This document shows, piece by piece, positions 18,657-26,953 of a stretch of DNA of 64,000 nt. A program made the translations under genes and the position numbers. How positions within the stretch are numbered: the first letter of the stretch is position 1; the number at the start of each line of letters is the position of its first letter. The notes beneath the pieces are model-generated. The model was not told the DNA's origin and made no database searches. It saw only the letters and a list, made by a program, of their open reading frames with translations. This stretch comes from CAVYHJ01 sp963768165 [NCBI: uncultured bacterium] (GTDB lineage Bacteria; UBP4; UBA4092), in the NCBI GenBank assembly GCA_963768165.1, contig CAVYHJ010000002.1:1054001-1118000 (forward strand), read 5' to 3'.

Positions 18657-19742
18657 CTAGGACGAAGGTTTCACGATAACCGCCAAATGTTTATTGAAAC
18701 TCGCTCCCAGATTTACATTACTGATTTGTCCTAAGCCATCAGAAGTCGTGGTAGTTTGATGCAACAACTCCGCCGTTTGGTCGTTAAAAACAAATATTGT
18801 ATATCCCTTATTTGCCTCAAGTCCTGTAATAGTCAAAGTGACACCAGACAGACTGGTGGAATAGGAATAACTCGCTAAATCCTGCATTAACCAAATTAGC
18901 ATTTCCGTAGAATCACCAGAAGCAAAAGGATAAATCACAGCCCCGCTCGTATCCTCAACCGTTACCCGACTCGTGGCAGGGTTATGTTGCATCTGTCCCC
19001 AGTCTAATAAATTGACTATACTACTCAAACTGTACAAAGTCGTTGCCATATTATCTGTAATCGAATTCCATTCGTTGTTATAAGAATTAGTAAAGGAAGT
19101 ATCATTTATCAGGTATCTTTGATTTTGGAGAACAGCATTGTGTACACCTTTGATATACACAGGCATATCCCAACGCATCCCGGTTCCCGCGGCTCCCGAA
19201 GCAATATGTGCCCAATTGAAATAAAGTTCACAGGCTTCATCGAGATCCTGATCTATATGCCGGTCTACGGTAAAACTTGAAGAGGTTGCCGGTTGTGCAA
19301 ATTTCAACATAAGTATATTTTGCCCATTGGTTGTCATCACATCTATAATCGCAGGATTTTGATTGGTATAAAACAAAGGGGAATGTTCATCCGTCCAAAA
19401 CGGTTTATTACTGCTGTCAAGAACATAGTTTAACCCGCTTTGAACATCATAGGCTACCCGGGTTGCCGCACTATCTATCACCCATTGATATCCCTCGGAA
19501 ACTAACGAGTACCAATAGGTGCTGATAGTTGGATCATTGGATGTGGTGATAAAATCTACTGCCGGATATTCGATAGGATTCTTTAACGCACTATCTATCG
19601 TTACTATCTCGTTATAATAATGATTACTCATAAAATCCAAATTCGGGTTGGTAAACAGGAAGTTATCTCGATGACCACTAGAATCGGTTAACGTAGGAAT
19701 CGCACTGGAAGAGACGGTACGCAGATGGGTGTGTCCCCACTC
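18657..19742 (-). pseudogene. 3' part of the beta-helix/GH gene after an in-frame TAG
   Basis: Directly after the TAG codon at 19745-19743 the same frame continues for 361 codons (EWGHTHLRTVSSSAIPTL ... VIVKPSS), with no further stop or frameshift. It encodes the end of the GH barrel and a C-terminal beta-sandwich of the type often found as a substrate-binding or anchoring tail. Without readthrough the upstream product lacks the last barrel strands, so the gene is most likely a pseudogene split by a nonsense mutation. The matching codon in copies 2 and 3 is CAG. Confidence 0.72.
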
Positions 19743-22700
19743 CTACACTTCACATGGGGAAATAAAAGCCATGACATCATTGACCCATGTTTCCAGTTGG
19801 TCGTTGGTCGCACCGGTTCCATAAGTGTTATTAAAATCATTATCCAGTTCTTGCATAGGATCCCAAGCCAGAATCGTAGCACGGTCTCCCCACCGGTTAA
19901 TATATAACTGCAACGTGGTTTTTTGTATCGCGCGGGCTGAAGACAATGTAATAATATCCAACGGTTGGGTTGCCACACCACCCCATGCGGAATTGTTATA
20001 CCACTGATTTTCCGTTGTAATATTACTTGTCCAGTAGGCAGATTGAGCACTAAACGATTCATCCCATACCGATAAAACGATATGCATATTATATTGGTCA
20101 CAAAGGTTCAAGAAATTATCAAACCATTGGGCTGTAGAATCAATCATGGTTCCAAAAGGTTTTTCTACATTGAAGGAATACTGATCAATGGAGGTGGCTA
20201 TTGTGAATGTAGTACTATTGTAGTTGTAGGTGGTAGTGAAGCTATAAATATCATACCATTGAGGGGTATTATGAAAGAAAATGCGTAACGTGTTGATTCC
20301 ATTGTTTTTTAATACCTGTAAGTAAGAAGGTACCTGCGAATCAAATAATAAAGGAAAAGTTAAGATAGATTGATTTACCCCTATACCTACAGGAACAAAC
20401 GGCGTGCCGTCTTCATATTCAAAGGTCTGGTTATTTTCCGCCACTTGAATAAAGCCCCGATTGAGATAATGATACCCGATATTTACCGTCCCGCTGTCGA
20501 GCGTTTGATTAGTAGCTGTACTTCCGAATGCACGGACAGTCGCATCTCCCGCCTGAACCAAGGGACTGGTACCCAGATGGCTATAGGAACTCTGTACCAA
20601 CCCATTACTGTCATAGTTCATAGCATACCAGGCATCTTCATATATTCCTGTCATGCCCGGGGTTACGTTATAAATACTGCCATCCAAGGCCACCCAGTAG
20701 TACGCTTGGCTTCCGTATAACGAAAGCTTGGAGAGACACACCCGGATGGAATCACTGCCAAACAGCAGGATGATTGAATCAGTCGTACTGATGGTCCACC
20801 CATTACCGCTGTTGGAAAGAGCAATCAATACATTACCGACTCCCGCACCCGTAGACGTATACGACCAACTACCTCCATTCAACGTTGTAGCATACCCCAG
20901 TTGCGTACTCCCACTCAACCCGTTGGCATAAGTGGATACTGTGATCTTGGCACCGCTCGGAGGTGTATTGGCAAACGAACCGGAAATCCCCGACAGGTTA
21001 CTGATTTGCAGAGGGAACCGGCTGACATTCCCAGCGGTCGAGGCTAGGTAATACCCGTCAAAGGACCCGCTCCCGCTATTGGCAAATTGGGGATTAGCGG
21101 TAATGAGATTGCTGTTGGTCAGGCTACCGCTATAGTCCAAGGTATTGTTGTATAGATTATTATTTGTCACAGTACCTTCGAAATCCGTAGATGCTAAATA
21201 TATTCCGGTAGAGAATCCAGAGACTATATTATTCCGTATATCCATATAATTATTACTATTGCCTGAGGTGCCATAAATTCCATACCAACCCGTTCCATTC
21301 CCAATCAGTGTATTGTTACGGATGAGGGTGGTATCATTGGAACTATCGGTATCGAAGAGCTTAATTTGATGTTCACAATTGTTGGAGGAAATAAAGAGAT
21401 TGTTTTCTATACGACTATACGAATCAACGGCAGCAATCCCATCCCTACAATCGTAGAATATATTATCATTCATCCGGTGATAGAGCACAGTTCCTGAATC
21501 TAAATCAATCCCTGCGGCGGCATAGCGGAAAATACAATTCTGGATAATGGAATTTAAACCTCGATTCTGACCCAGATGTATGCCAAAATTATAACTATAT
21601 AGACCATCGGCACCCAAGGGATGGGTCATCATATCCCCGGTCGCATAAACGGTATTAAATTCAATCCGGTTATTGGCATGACCGTGAGCAATAATGTTGG
21701 GGTATGCCCAACTAAAGATTTGTTGGGTGGTATAATTAGAGGCATCGCGCCAGAAGGAGACCACCACACCGGGTAAAATAGTCAGCGTCGCACTATCCAC
21801 ACCACTCGTCCCAATCGTTAAAGCAGAATAGGTACCCGTATTGCCCACCACGACATCTACAGGGTCATAGTGATACCCAATATCCACCATGCCCGTATTG
21901 CGTGGAACTTGTGACCATGTGGTGCTGGCGGTGATGGTATTGGGCGCTTGAACCGGCGCAAAGGTCGTCTTGTTTTGCAATCCATAATTTGATGCGCTAC
22001 TATCCCCTGCAGCCACTACGGTCGTATCACTTTGATTCAAATAAAAGGAACCATTCGGAGAGGTAGTATACGGACTAAAGGCATTGCCTTCCCCGGTGCC
22101 TGGACCGATCAAACCGTAATAATTGGAATAATCCTGATAAAATTGGTTATAAGAATGCGCATTGCCAAATCCATTTACTGCGCTCAATCCGTAAAAACAA
22201 TTGGAGATTAAATTATTACGGCAATCGACAAAGGCAGAGTTATAGCCCAGAATGCCATTGCCCGTACCCGCGCCATCCACTGTATTATTCAATGCCAGCA
22301 CATAGGGGACGGTATCATTGGCTATTGCATAAATCCCTGCCGGGAAAGAAATGTATCGGGAACCTGAATAGATGAGATTATTCATTACGGTAATTAGACT
22401 ATTGGTTCCGTTGAGGGATAAATAGATGCCATTATTAGAACATTGTTGGATGATATTATTTTGGATAGGGGTATGGAGATTCGTATAAATATCCAATCCA
22501 TCGGTGGCATAGGCGATCTTACAATATTGAATCTGGCTATTGGCTGAAGCGTGTAATTGCAGAGAAATGGCCGTCCCGTAATCTCCACCCGTCGCTGTGC
22601 TGAGAGTGGTACTCACCGAATCACCCATCGTGGTATCTTTCCAATCGGTAAAGAGAACATAATCGAAGGTCGTTCCAACGGCCAGGATCCGTGCTCCGGA

Positions 22701-23798
22701 GGCTACATTAATTTCGGCTCCTGTAGTAAATTTACAAACTGTTCCCCCTTCGATCACCAAGGTCCACGGGGCGCTAACGGTATAGGTTCCACTGAGATAA
22801 TAGGTATTCGATTTCCAGACTTGATTCCCCGTTTGTGTTCCGGTTTTAATGTTGTAGTCCAAAGTCACCGGAAGGGAAGCTGAGATCAAAAAACTATAAG
22901 GAATGCCTTCCACGAGGAATGTATGTCCGTTTTGTTGGTAGAGAAATTTATACATCGGGATGGATTGTTTTACAGGACTACTGTCAAAGGCGGGACTTTG
23001 CGCAAAATGACAGAGGGCTTGACCGGTTGATCCATCCGCAAAATAAATATCTGTTCCTTCACCGGACAGATAACCGAATTGTAAGGTTTGTCCGGTATAG
23101 TCTTGAATAGAACAGGCAAATGTCGCGGTATCTATTTCTGTGACACTTACCAAATAAGCGGTCGCGGGATCTATTTGATATTGGCTGGGAGAAGGTAATG
23201 ATTGAAGACTTCTTACTACCAAGTTTTGTTCAAAGGAACCTTTGCCATACCTATATGCCAAATCTACTCCCGGAAAGATATTGGTATAGGTCAAAGTATT
23301 ACCCTGGAGAGTGGGAGGAACCGCATTAATCGAACCTAGAGGTTGAAGGGTATTATTACCTTTATCGTAAAAAGCCAAATACCGCAAGCCCAATTGCATG
23401 ATTTTCCCATTCACCGTATAACAAATCGGCCATTGGGTATCTAATCCAGTGCCGAATTGGATTTGATAAGGGCCTTGCAGAGCTTGATAAGGATAAGTTA
23501 TATTTGAGGTGGATTGAATACTCTCGACCGATACCTGCCAATTGTTGGCCGTATCTTGGTAACATAACCCATCGGCTTTTTCTGTTATAAAACGAGTAAC
23601 CGTTACCTGGGACACCGCCATCGTTGTAATATCAACATCATCCACGACTTTTTGGATTTGCCAGACACGGGTGTTGGCGTTTCTCCCAGAAACGATTTCT
23701 GTGGGACTTCCTGCGGGTGGCGTATTTCCTATTGATAAAGCGCTTAACGTGAAAAGACAAAACGTAAAAATAAAACCTCTTTTACTATACGTGGTCAT
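19743..23798 (-). CDS. Secreted right-handed beta-helix protein with GH5-like barrel, truncated by TAG
   Basis: A 1351-residue exported protein. A signal peptide (~1-24) is followed by a beta-rich region (~40-330) and two blocks of parallel beta-helix repeats (~345-620 and ~690-900; e.g. NNIIQQCSNNGIYLSLNG, NNIFYDCRDGIAAVDSYS). Each block ends in a 'VDIGYHYDP/VNIGYHYLN' motif, and GH5-like sequence starts near 1145 (FVPVGIGVNQ). The acid/base region is visible in ILAWDPMQELDN near the end. The barrel is cut by TAG at 19745-19743. AAGGAGG nine bases before the ATG gives a strong start. Likely role: binding and cleavage of an extracellular polysaccharide, if the split gene is active. Confidence 0.82.
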   Translation of the reverse strand: MTTYSKRGFIFTFCLFTLSALSIGNTPPAGSPTEIVSGRNANTRVWQIQKVVDDVDITTMAVSQVTVTRFITEKADGLCYQDTANNWQVSVESIQSTSNITYPYQALQGPYQIQFGTGLDTQWPICYTVNGKIMQLGLRYLAFYDKGNNTLQPLGSINAVPPTLQGNTLTYTNIFPGVDLAYRYGKGSFEQNLVVRSLQSLPSPSQYQIDPATAYLVSVTEIDTATFACSIQDYTGQTLQFGYLSGEGTDIYFADGSTGQALCHFAQSPAFDSSPVKQSIPMYKFLYQQNGHTFLVEGIPYSFLISASLPVTLDYNIKTGTQTGNQVWKSNTYYLSGTYTVSAPWTLVIEGGTVCKFTTGAEINVASGARILAVGTTFDYVLFTDWKDTTMGDSVSTTLSTATGGDYGTAISLQLHASANSQIQYCKIAYATDGLDIYTNLHTPIQNNIIQQCSNNGIYLSLNGTNSLITVMNNLIYSGSRYISFPAGIYAIANDTVPYVLALNNTVDGAGTGNGILGYNSAFVDCRNNLISNCFYGLSAVNGFGNAHSYNQFYQDYSNYYGLIGPGTGEGNAFSPYTTSPNGSFYLNQSDTTVVAAGDSSASNYGLQNKTTFAPVQAPNTITASTTWSQVPRNTGMVDIGYHYDPVDVVVGNTGTYSALTIGTSGVDSATLTILPGVVVSFWRDASNYTTQQIFSWAYPNIIAHGHANNRIEFNTVYATGDMMTHPLGADGLYSYNFGIHLGQNRGLNSIIQNCIFRYAAAGIDLDSGTVLYHRMNDNIFYDCRDGIAAVDSYSRIENNLFISSNNCEHQIKLFDTDSSNDTTLIRNNTLIGNGTGWYGIYGTSGNSNNYMDIRNNIVSGFSTGIYLASTDFEGTVTNNNLYNNTLDYSGSLTNSNLITANPQFANSGSGSFDGYYLASTAGNVSRFPLQISNLSGISGSFANTPPSGAKITVSTYANGLSGSTQLGYATTLNGGSWSYTSTGAGVGNVLIALSNSGNGWTISTTDSIILLFGSDSIRVCLSKLSLYGSQAYYWVALDGSIYNVTPGMTGIYEDAWYAMNYDSNGLVQSSYSHLGTSPLVQAGDATVRAFGSTATNQTLDSGTVNIGYHYLNRGFIQVAENNQTFEYEDGTPFVPVGIGVNQSILTFPLLFDSQVPSYLQVLKNNGINTLRIFFHNTPQWYDIYSFTTTYNYNSTTFTIATSIDQYSFNVEKPFGTMIDSTAQWFDNFLNLCDQYNMHIVLSVWDESFSAQSAYWTSNITTENQWYNNSAWGGVATQPLDIITLSSARAIQKTTLQLYINRWGDRATILAWDPMQELDNDFNNTYGTGATNDQLETWVNDVMAFISPCEV

Positions 23799-23958
23799 GG
23801 GATTTAGCCTCCTTGGAATATGATTTTTGTTCTTTTTTACCTTTTCGTTTTAAACCTTTCGTAGTATAATCCTCTTTATTTTCTATCTCCTTTTCTCGTT
23901 TTTTTAAGAAAATCAAGCTTAATGCGAAATATTATAAACCCAATTTTGGTTCTGTCAA

Positions 23959-24018
23959 TTGCCCGAAAGTGAAATATAGTGCCCGTATGTGCAAAAAAGT
24001 GCCCGAAAGTGAAATTAT
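23959..24018. promoter_or_regulatory. Three 20-bp-spaced direct repeats upstream of the beta-helix gene
   Basis: GTGCCCGAAAGTGAAAT-type units recur three times at a 20-bp period (the middle one diverged: GTGCCCGTATGTGCAAA). They lie 160-220 bp upstream of the start at 23798. The near-helical spacing suggests an activator array, but no regulator is known. Confidence 0.4.
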
Positions 24019-24178
24019 TTTGGGATTGGAGAAGAAAAAAGGAAAAGATTTCATTCCTAACCCTTATAAAGGTGAATTCCCTTGAGAAAATTGGATTTCT
24101 TACAAGGTACGCCAATTTGGCATAGCTAAATTTGCGATTTAAGGGGCTTAAAATGTTTCAAAATTGGGTATGGGTTAT

Positions 24179-24216
24179 CTCCGTACCATCTCCATACCAT
24201 CTCCGTACCATCTCCC
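24179..24216. repeat. 11-bp tandem repeat (CTCCGTACCAT, three copies)
   Basis: Three consecutive copies, the middle one CTCCATACCAT, followed by a partial CTCCC. Confidence 0.85.
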
Positions 24217-24359
24217 ATTGAAAAAGAGTGAGGGGTTGGTTCGGGGCATGATTTAAGATTCTTTCAGGTGAGTTTGTGGTTTCTGCGTCAATTTTGACAG
24301 GTTTCTGAAGGTTTTAAAAGAGGAGGCGATAAATCTGGCTTTTTATAAGGGGGATATTG

Positions 24360-24402
24360 GGAGGTATACCCAGGAGGGTTTGACCCTCCTAGGTATACCT
24401 CC
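24360..24402. repeat. Long palindrome, 20-bp arms, 3-nt loop
   Basis: GGAGGTATACCCAGGAGGGT, loop TTG, then the reverse complement with a single mismatch. Downstream of the class II aldolase gene on the minus strand it could stop transcription, although no T-run follows. Its form suggests a dispersed palindromic element. Confidence 0.7.
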
Positions 24403-24535
24403 GTACCTAAACCGGTTCTTTCGGGTGAGGAATGTCTACTAAATTGGGTTACTAAGGGTATACGTTTTGCTTTTTGCTTATTAGAGATATAGAGTTAAAA
24501 TCTGATAACGAGTTTTGAGATAAGGGTAAATGGTG

Positions 24536-25327
24536 TTAGGAAGATTGATTACGAAGTTTGGCAACGATTTCTTTAACGATTTTATCAACCAGTTCGGGGT
24601 TGACGGGAGAAGGTTCTGCGGAACGGATAGGAATTTCGGGACGGCAAATCGTTTTCAAATCTTCCGATAGGCGCGGGTCGGGAATTCCCAATCTTTCTTT
24701 GACTTTAAAAATATGTTCCATGGCATCGAAGGTCATTTGATTCCATTCGCCGATTTGTCTCGCCAACAACAAAACCCGGCAATACTGGTCCACCTGCTCT
24801 GTTTTGTAATAGGCATCAATGATATCTTTCCCATAAGTCACGGTTCCATGATTGGTTAAAATCAAGGCGGTGTGATGTTGCACATAAGGATGGACGGATT
24901 GATAAAAATCTTCCGTACCGGGATTCGCATAGGGAGCTATGGGAATTTCTCCGATAAAGACTTCCATTTCGGGCAGGATACATTTCGGCAAGGCCACCCG
25001 GGCGATAGCGAACGCCACGGCATGGGGAGGATGACAATGAACAATCCCATGGATATCCGGACGATTTTTATAAATCCCAAGGTGCAATTGGATTTCAGAA
25101 CTTTGTTTTTTCTCGCCTTTTATTTTCCGTCCCTGCAAATCAATGGTAATAATATCTTCCGGTTTCATGAACCCTTTACTGACCAAGGTCGGAGTAACCA
25201 GTACTTCATTTTCATTTAACCGGACAGAAAGGTTGCCGTCATTCGCGGCAATATAACCGCGCTGCCAGATTAACCTACCCACTTCACAAATCTGTTCTTT
25301 TAATTCCCATTCACCGGGCATAGACAA
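24536..25327 (-). CDS. Class II aldolase/adducin family protein (L-fuculose-1-phosphate aldolase-like)
   Basis: A 263-residue cytosolic zinc aldolase. Landmarks are GNLSVRL (phosphate-binding), the SSEIQLH segment, the zinc ligands in HCHPPHAVAFA, the third ligand region LTNHGTVTYGKD, and EMEVF. It probably cleaves fuculose-1-phosphate or rhamnulose-1-phosphate to dihydroxyacetone phosphate and lactaldehyde; which sugar is uncertain. It is somewhat longer than E. coli FucA (215), with an extra C-terminal segment of about 40 residues. The neighbours are a LarA-type racemase, a rhamnulokinase and a fucose-isomerase-like enzyme, so a deoxy-sugar pathway is well supported. The ATG at 25327 has no strong ribosome site; the second Met (codon 3) is an alternative. 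Confidence 0.85.
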   Translation of the reverse strand: MSMPGEWELKEQICEVGRLIWQRGYIAANDGNLSVRLNENEVLVTPTLVSKGFMKPEDIITIDLQGRKIKGEKKQSSEIQLHLGIYKNRPDIHGIVHCHPPHAVAFAIARVALPKCILPEMEVFIGEIPIAPYANPGTEDFYQSVHPYVQHHTALILTNHGTVTYGKDIIDAYYKTEQVDQYCRVLLLARQIGEWNQMTFDAMEHIFKVKERLGIPDPRLSEDLKTICRPEIPIRSAEPSPVNPELVDKIVKEIVAKLRNQSS

Positions 25328-25480
25328 GTTTTCAGGTAAAGGTGTCGAAATATAAAATTTATTACGCCCCTACTCTTCATCCTCCTCAAAAAGTTATTCT
25401 ACAGCAAGGGATTATTATTGTATCACTTTTTAACAAATAGTGCTTATGTATACCCTTTTGCATAGGTCCGGTCAATCCCC

Positions 25481-26773
25481 CTAGCCGGATGCAGCAAGGG
25501 AGGTTGGAGTACGTGTGATAACATAAGGTCCATCCGGAATCACGGCTATTTTACAATTCTTTCCATACTCTTGAATTGCTTTGGAAATCCCCTGATTCAC
25601 GTCAGCCACCGGTTCCAGAAGATATTGTTTAATTTTTTGGGACGGAATCCCTTCGGTATACAACGCAATTCGGACATGTTTCAATTGTTCATAAATTTCC
25701 TGAACTCCCCATTGATCGGGTTGAAAAAAGCCGGGTGTGCGAAGTCTATCAAAAAACTCCTCTATGGAATGAACAGATTCCAAAAGAGCCGTAAATTCCT
25801 GACTTCCCGTCCCTTCCTGACAACGGGTGACTTGTAAAATCAGTCCCCCTTCTTTCACAATCCCCGCCGCCCCGGATAATCCTTTAATGGATTGATAGAG
25901 ATTACAATCCAAGGGATGTCCCCCGTTACTTGTCACCGCGATATCGACAGGTTCAGGCAACTCCACCACCGAGCATTTCTCACAAAACTTGCAACCCTCC
26001 AAATGCGCCTGGACAATATCTCCAGCAAAAATCCCGGTTATTTCCTTTTTATCATTCAAGGTCACATTAACGAGAAAATCACACCCCACTTTTTGCGCCA
26101 CTTCCAGCCCAGCTTCATGGAATGGATTCCCTTCCAAGAGACCGTACCGTACACCCGGATGAGCGACCATAGCGTAGCCATGCATATATTTCATGGTTTC
26201 CAACCCGGTAATCCCCGGCAGGATACCTTTGCGGCCTCCCGAATAACCAGCCCAGAGATGCGGTTCGATAAAACCTGTCACAATTTTGCATTCCGCCCGG
26301 TAATAATATTTATTGATATGAATGGGGATATTTTGTGAAGTTTCTCCGAGGTAAACCATATCTTCATCTTTTTTGGAATAATGATTTTCGATACGATAGG
26401 ACTTAGCGATATCTTCCCCCACCAATTCAATTAATTCCTGACCCAAATTAGGCCGGTGAATACCGGTACCAATCAAAATAACAATGTTTTCTTTAGGGAT
26501 AGCGCTGTTTTCCAAAATCCGTAAAATAGGCGGGAGTAAAATTTTATTAGGGACCGGACGAGTTATATCTGAGATTACAATGCAGGCACTTTTTTTATTT
26601 CGTACTATTTCCGCCAGCGCCGGGCTATGGACAGGATGTGCCAATGCCTTTTCCAACTCTGCTTGTGGATTTGGGAGGGCAGGAACAGATTTGACACGAA
26701 GTACCCCGGCAAGATTCTCATCCGGTACATCAATTTGCAATCCGGTTTTTCCGTAAGCCATATTAATTTTCAT
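25481..26773 (-). CDS. larA: LarA-family nickel-pincer lactate racemase-like protein (DUF2088)
   Basis: A 430-residue cytosolic protein of the LarA family, which racemises lactate or epimerises related 2-hydroxyacids using a nickel pincer nucleotide covalently bound to lysine. The cofactor-lysine motif is present (WAGYSGGRKGILPG), as are SDITRPVPNKILLP, ENHYSKKDEDMVYLG and TSNGGHPLDCNLYQS. I start at the ATG at 26773 because GGAG lies nine bases upstream; an 8-residue extension is possible. The cofactor-making larB, larC and larE are not in the window. Beside a fucose/rhamnose module it may act on lactate formed from lactaldehyde, or on a sugar acid; this is inference. Confidence 0.87.
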   Translation of the reverse strand: MKINMAYGKTGLQIDVPDENLAGVLRVKSVPALPNPQAELEKALAHPVHSPALAEIVRNKKSACIVISDITRPVPNKILLPPILRILENSAIPKENIVILIGTGIHRPNLGQELIELVGEDIAKSYRIENHYSKKDEDMVYLGETSQNIPIHINKYYYRAECKIVTGFIEPHLWAGYSGGRKGILPGITGLETMKYMHGYAMVAHPGVRYGLLEGNPFHEAGLEVAQKVGCDFLVNVTLNDKKEITGIFAGDIVQAHLEGCKFCEKCSVVELPEPVDIAVTSNGGHPLDCNLYQSIKGLSGAAGIVKEGGLILQVTRCQEGTGSQEFTALLESVHSIEEFFDRLRTPGFFQPDQWGVQEIYEQLKHVRIALYTEGIPSQKIKQYLLEPVADVNQGISKAIQEYGKNCKIAVIPDGPYVITRTPTSLAASG

Positions 26774-26880
26774 ATAAATTCTCCGCGTCAGGCCCAATAT
26801 CTAATGATCACAGACTATTTATTGTAATACAGAGCCAAGGGACTTGCGAATCAAATCATCCTATTTTCCCAAACCCGGTC

Positions 26881-26909
26881 TTGTAAAGAGAAACAGCGTG
26901 ATATAGAAT
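26881..26909 (+). promoter_or_regulatory. Candidate promoter for rhamnulokinase gene
   Basis: TTGTAA at 26881-26886, a 17-bp spacer and TAGAAT at 26904-26909, 45 bp before the ATG at 26954. Confidence 0.45.
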
Positions 26910-26953
26910 ACGTCCTTAGTGCAAAAAGATAATATGAGAAAAGCAGGTATTAA

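Larger units (their letters stand above)
13172..19742 (-). repeat. Tandem triplication of [GH C-terminal half + kelch gene], ~2.2 kb unit
   Basis: Three head-to-tail units: 17601-19742 (copy 1, continuous with the parent gene), 15388-17600 (copy 2) and 13172-15387 (copy 3). The period is 2213-2216 bp. Kelch ends, the 16-bp junction and most of the GH fragments are nearly identical. Differences lie in patches, and different segments make different pairs of copies the closest match, so the array is mosaic. Confidence 0.95.
23799..24535. other. 737-bp intergenic region with several repeats, no convincing gene
   Basis: This separates two minus-strand genes. It holds 20-bp-spaced direct repeats (23959-24018), an 11-bp tandem repeat (24179-24216) and a long palindrome (24360-24402). 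The only ORF of note (79 codons, minus, 24115-23876) runs through the repeats, has no ribosome site and gives an unlikely protein. Confidence 0.7.

Noticed and set aside
13172-19742. Regularly spaced repeats resembling a CRISPR or DGR array
   Set aside because: The units are 2.2 kb and coding; no short repeat-spacer pattern, reverse transcriptase or Cas gene is seen.
19743-23798. Genome-wide reassignment of TAG as a sense codon
   Set aside because: Several complete genes in the window end naturally at TAG, including the GH38, kinase and isomerase genes.
23876-24115. 79-codon minus-strand ORF in the repeat-rich gap
   Set aside because: It runs through direct repeats, has no ribosome site, and its product has low-complexity aromatic content not typical of a protein.
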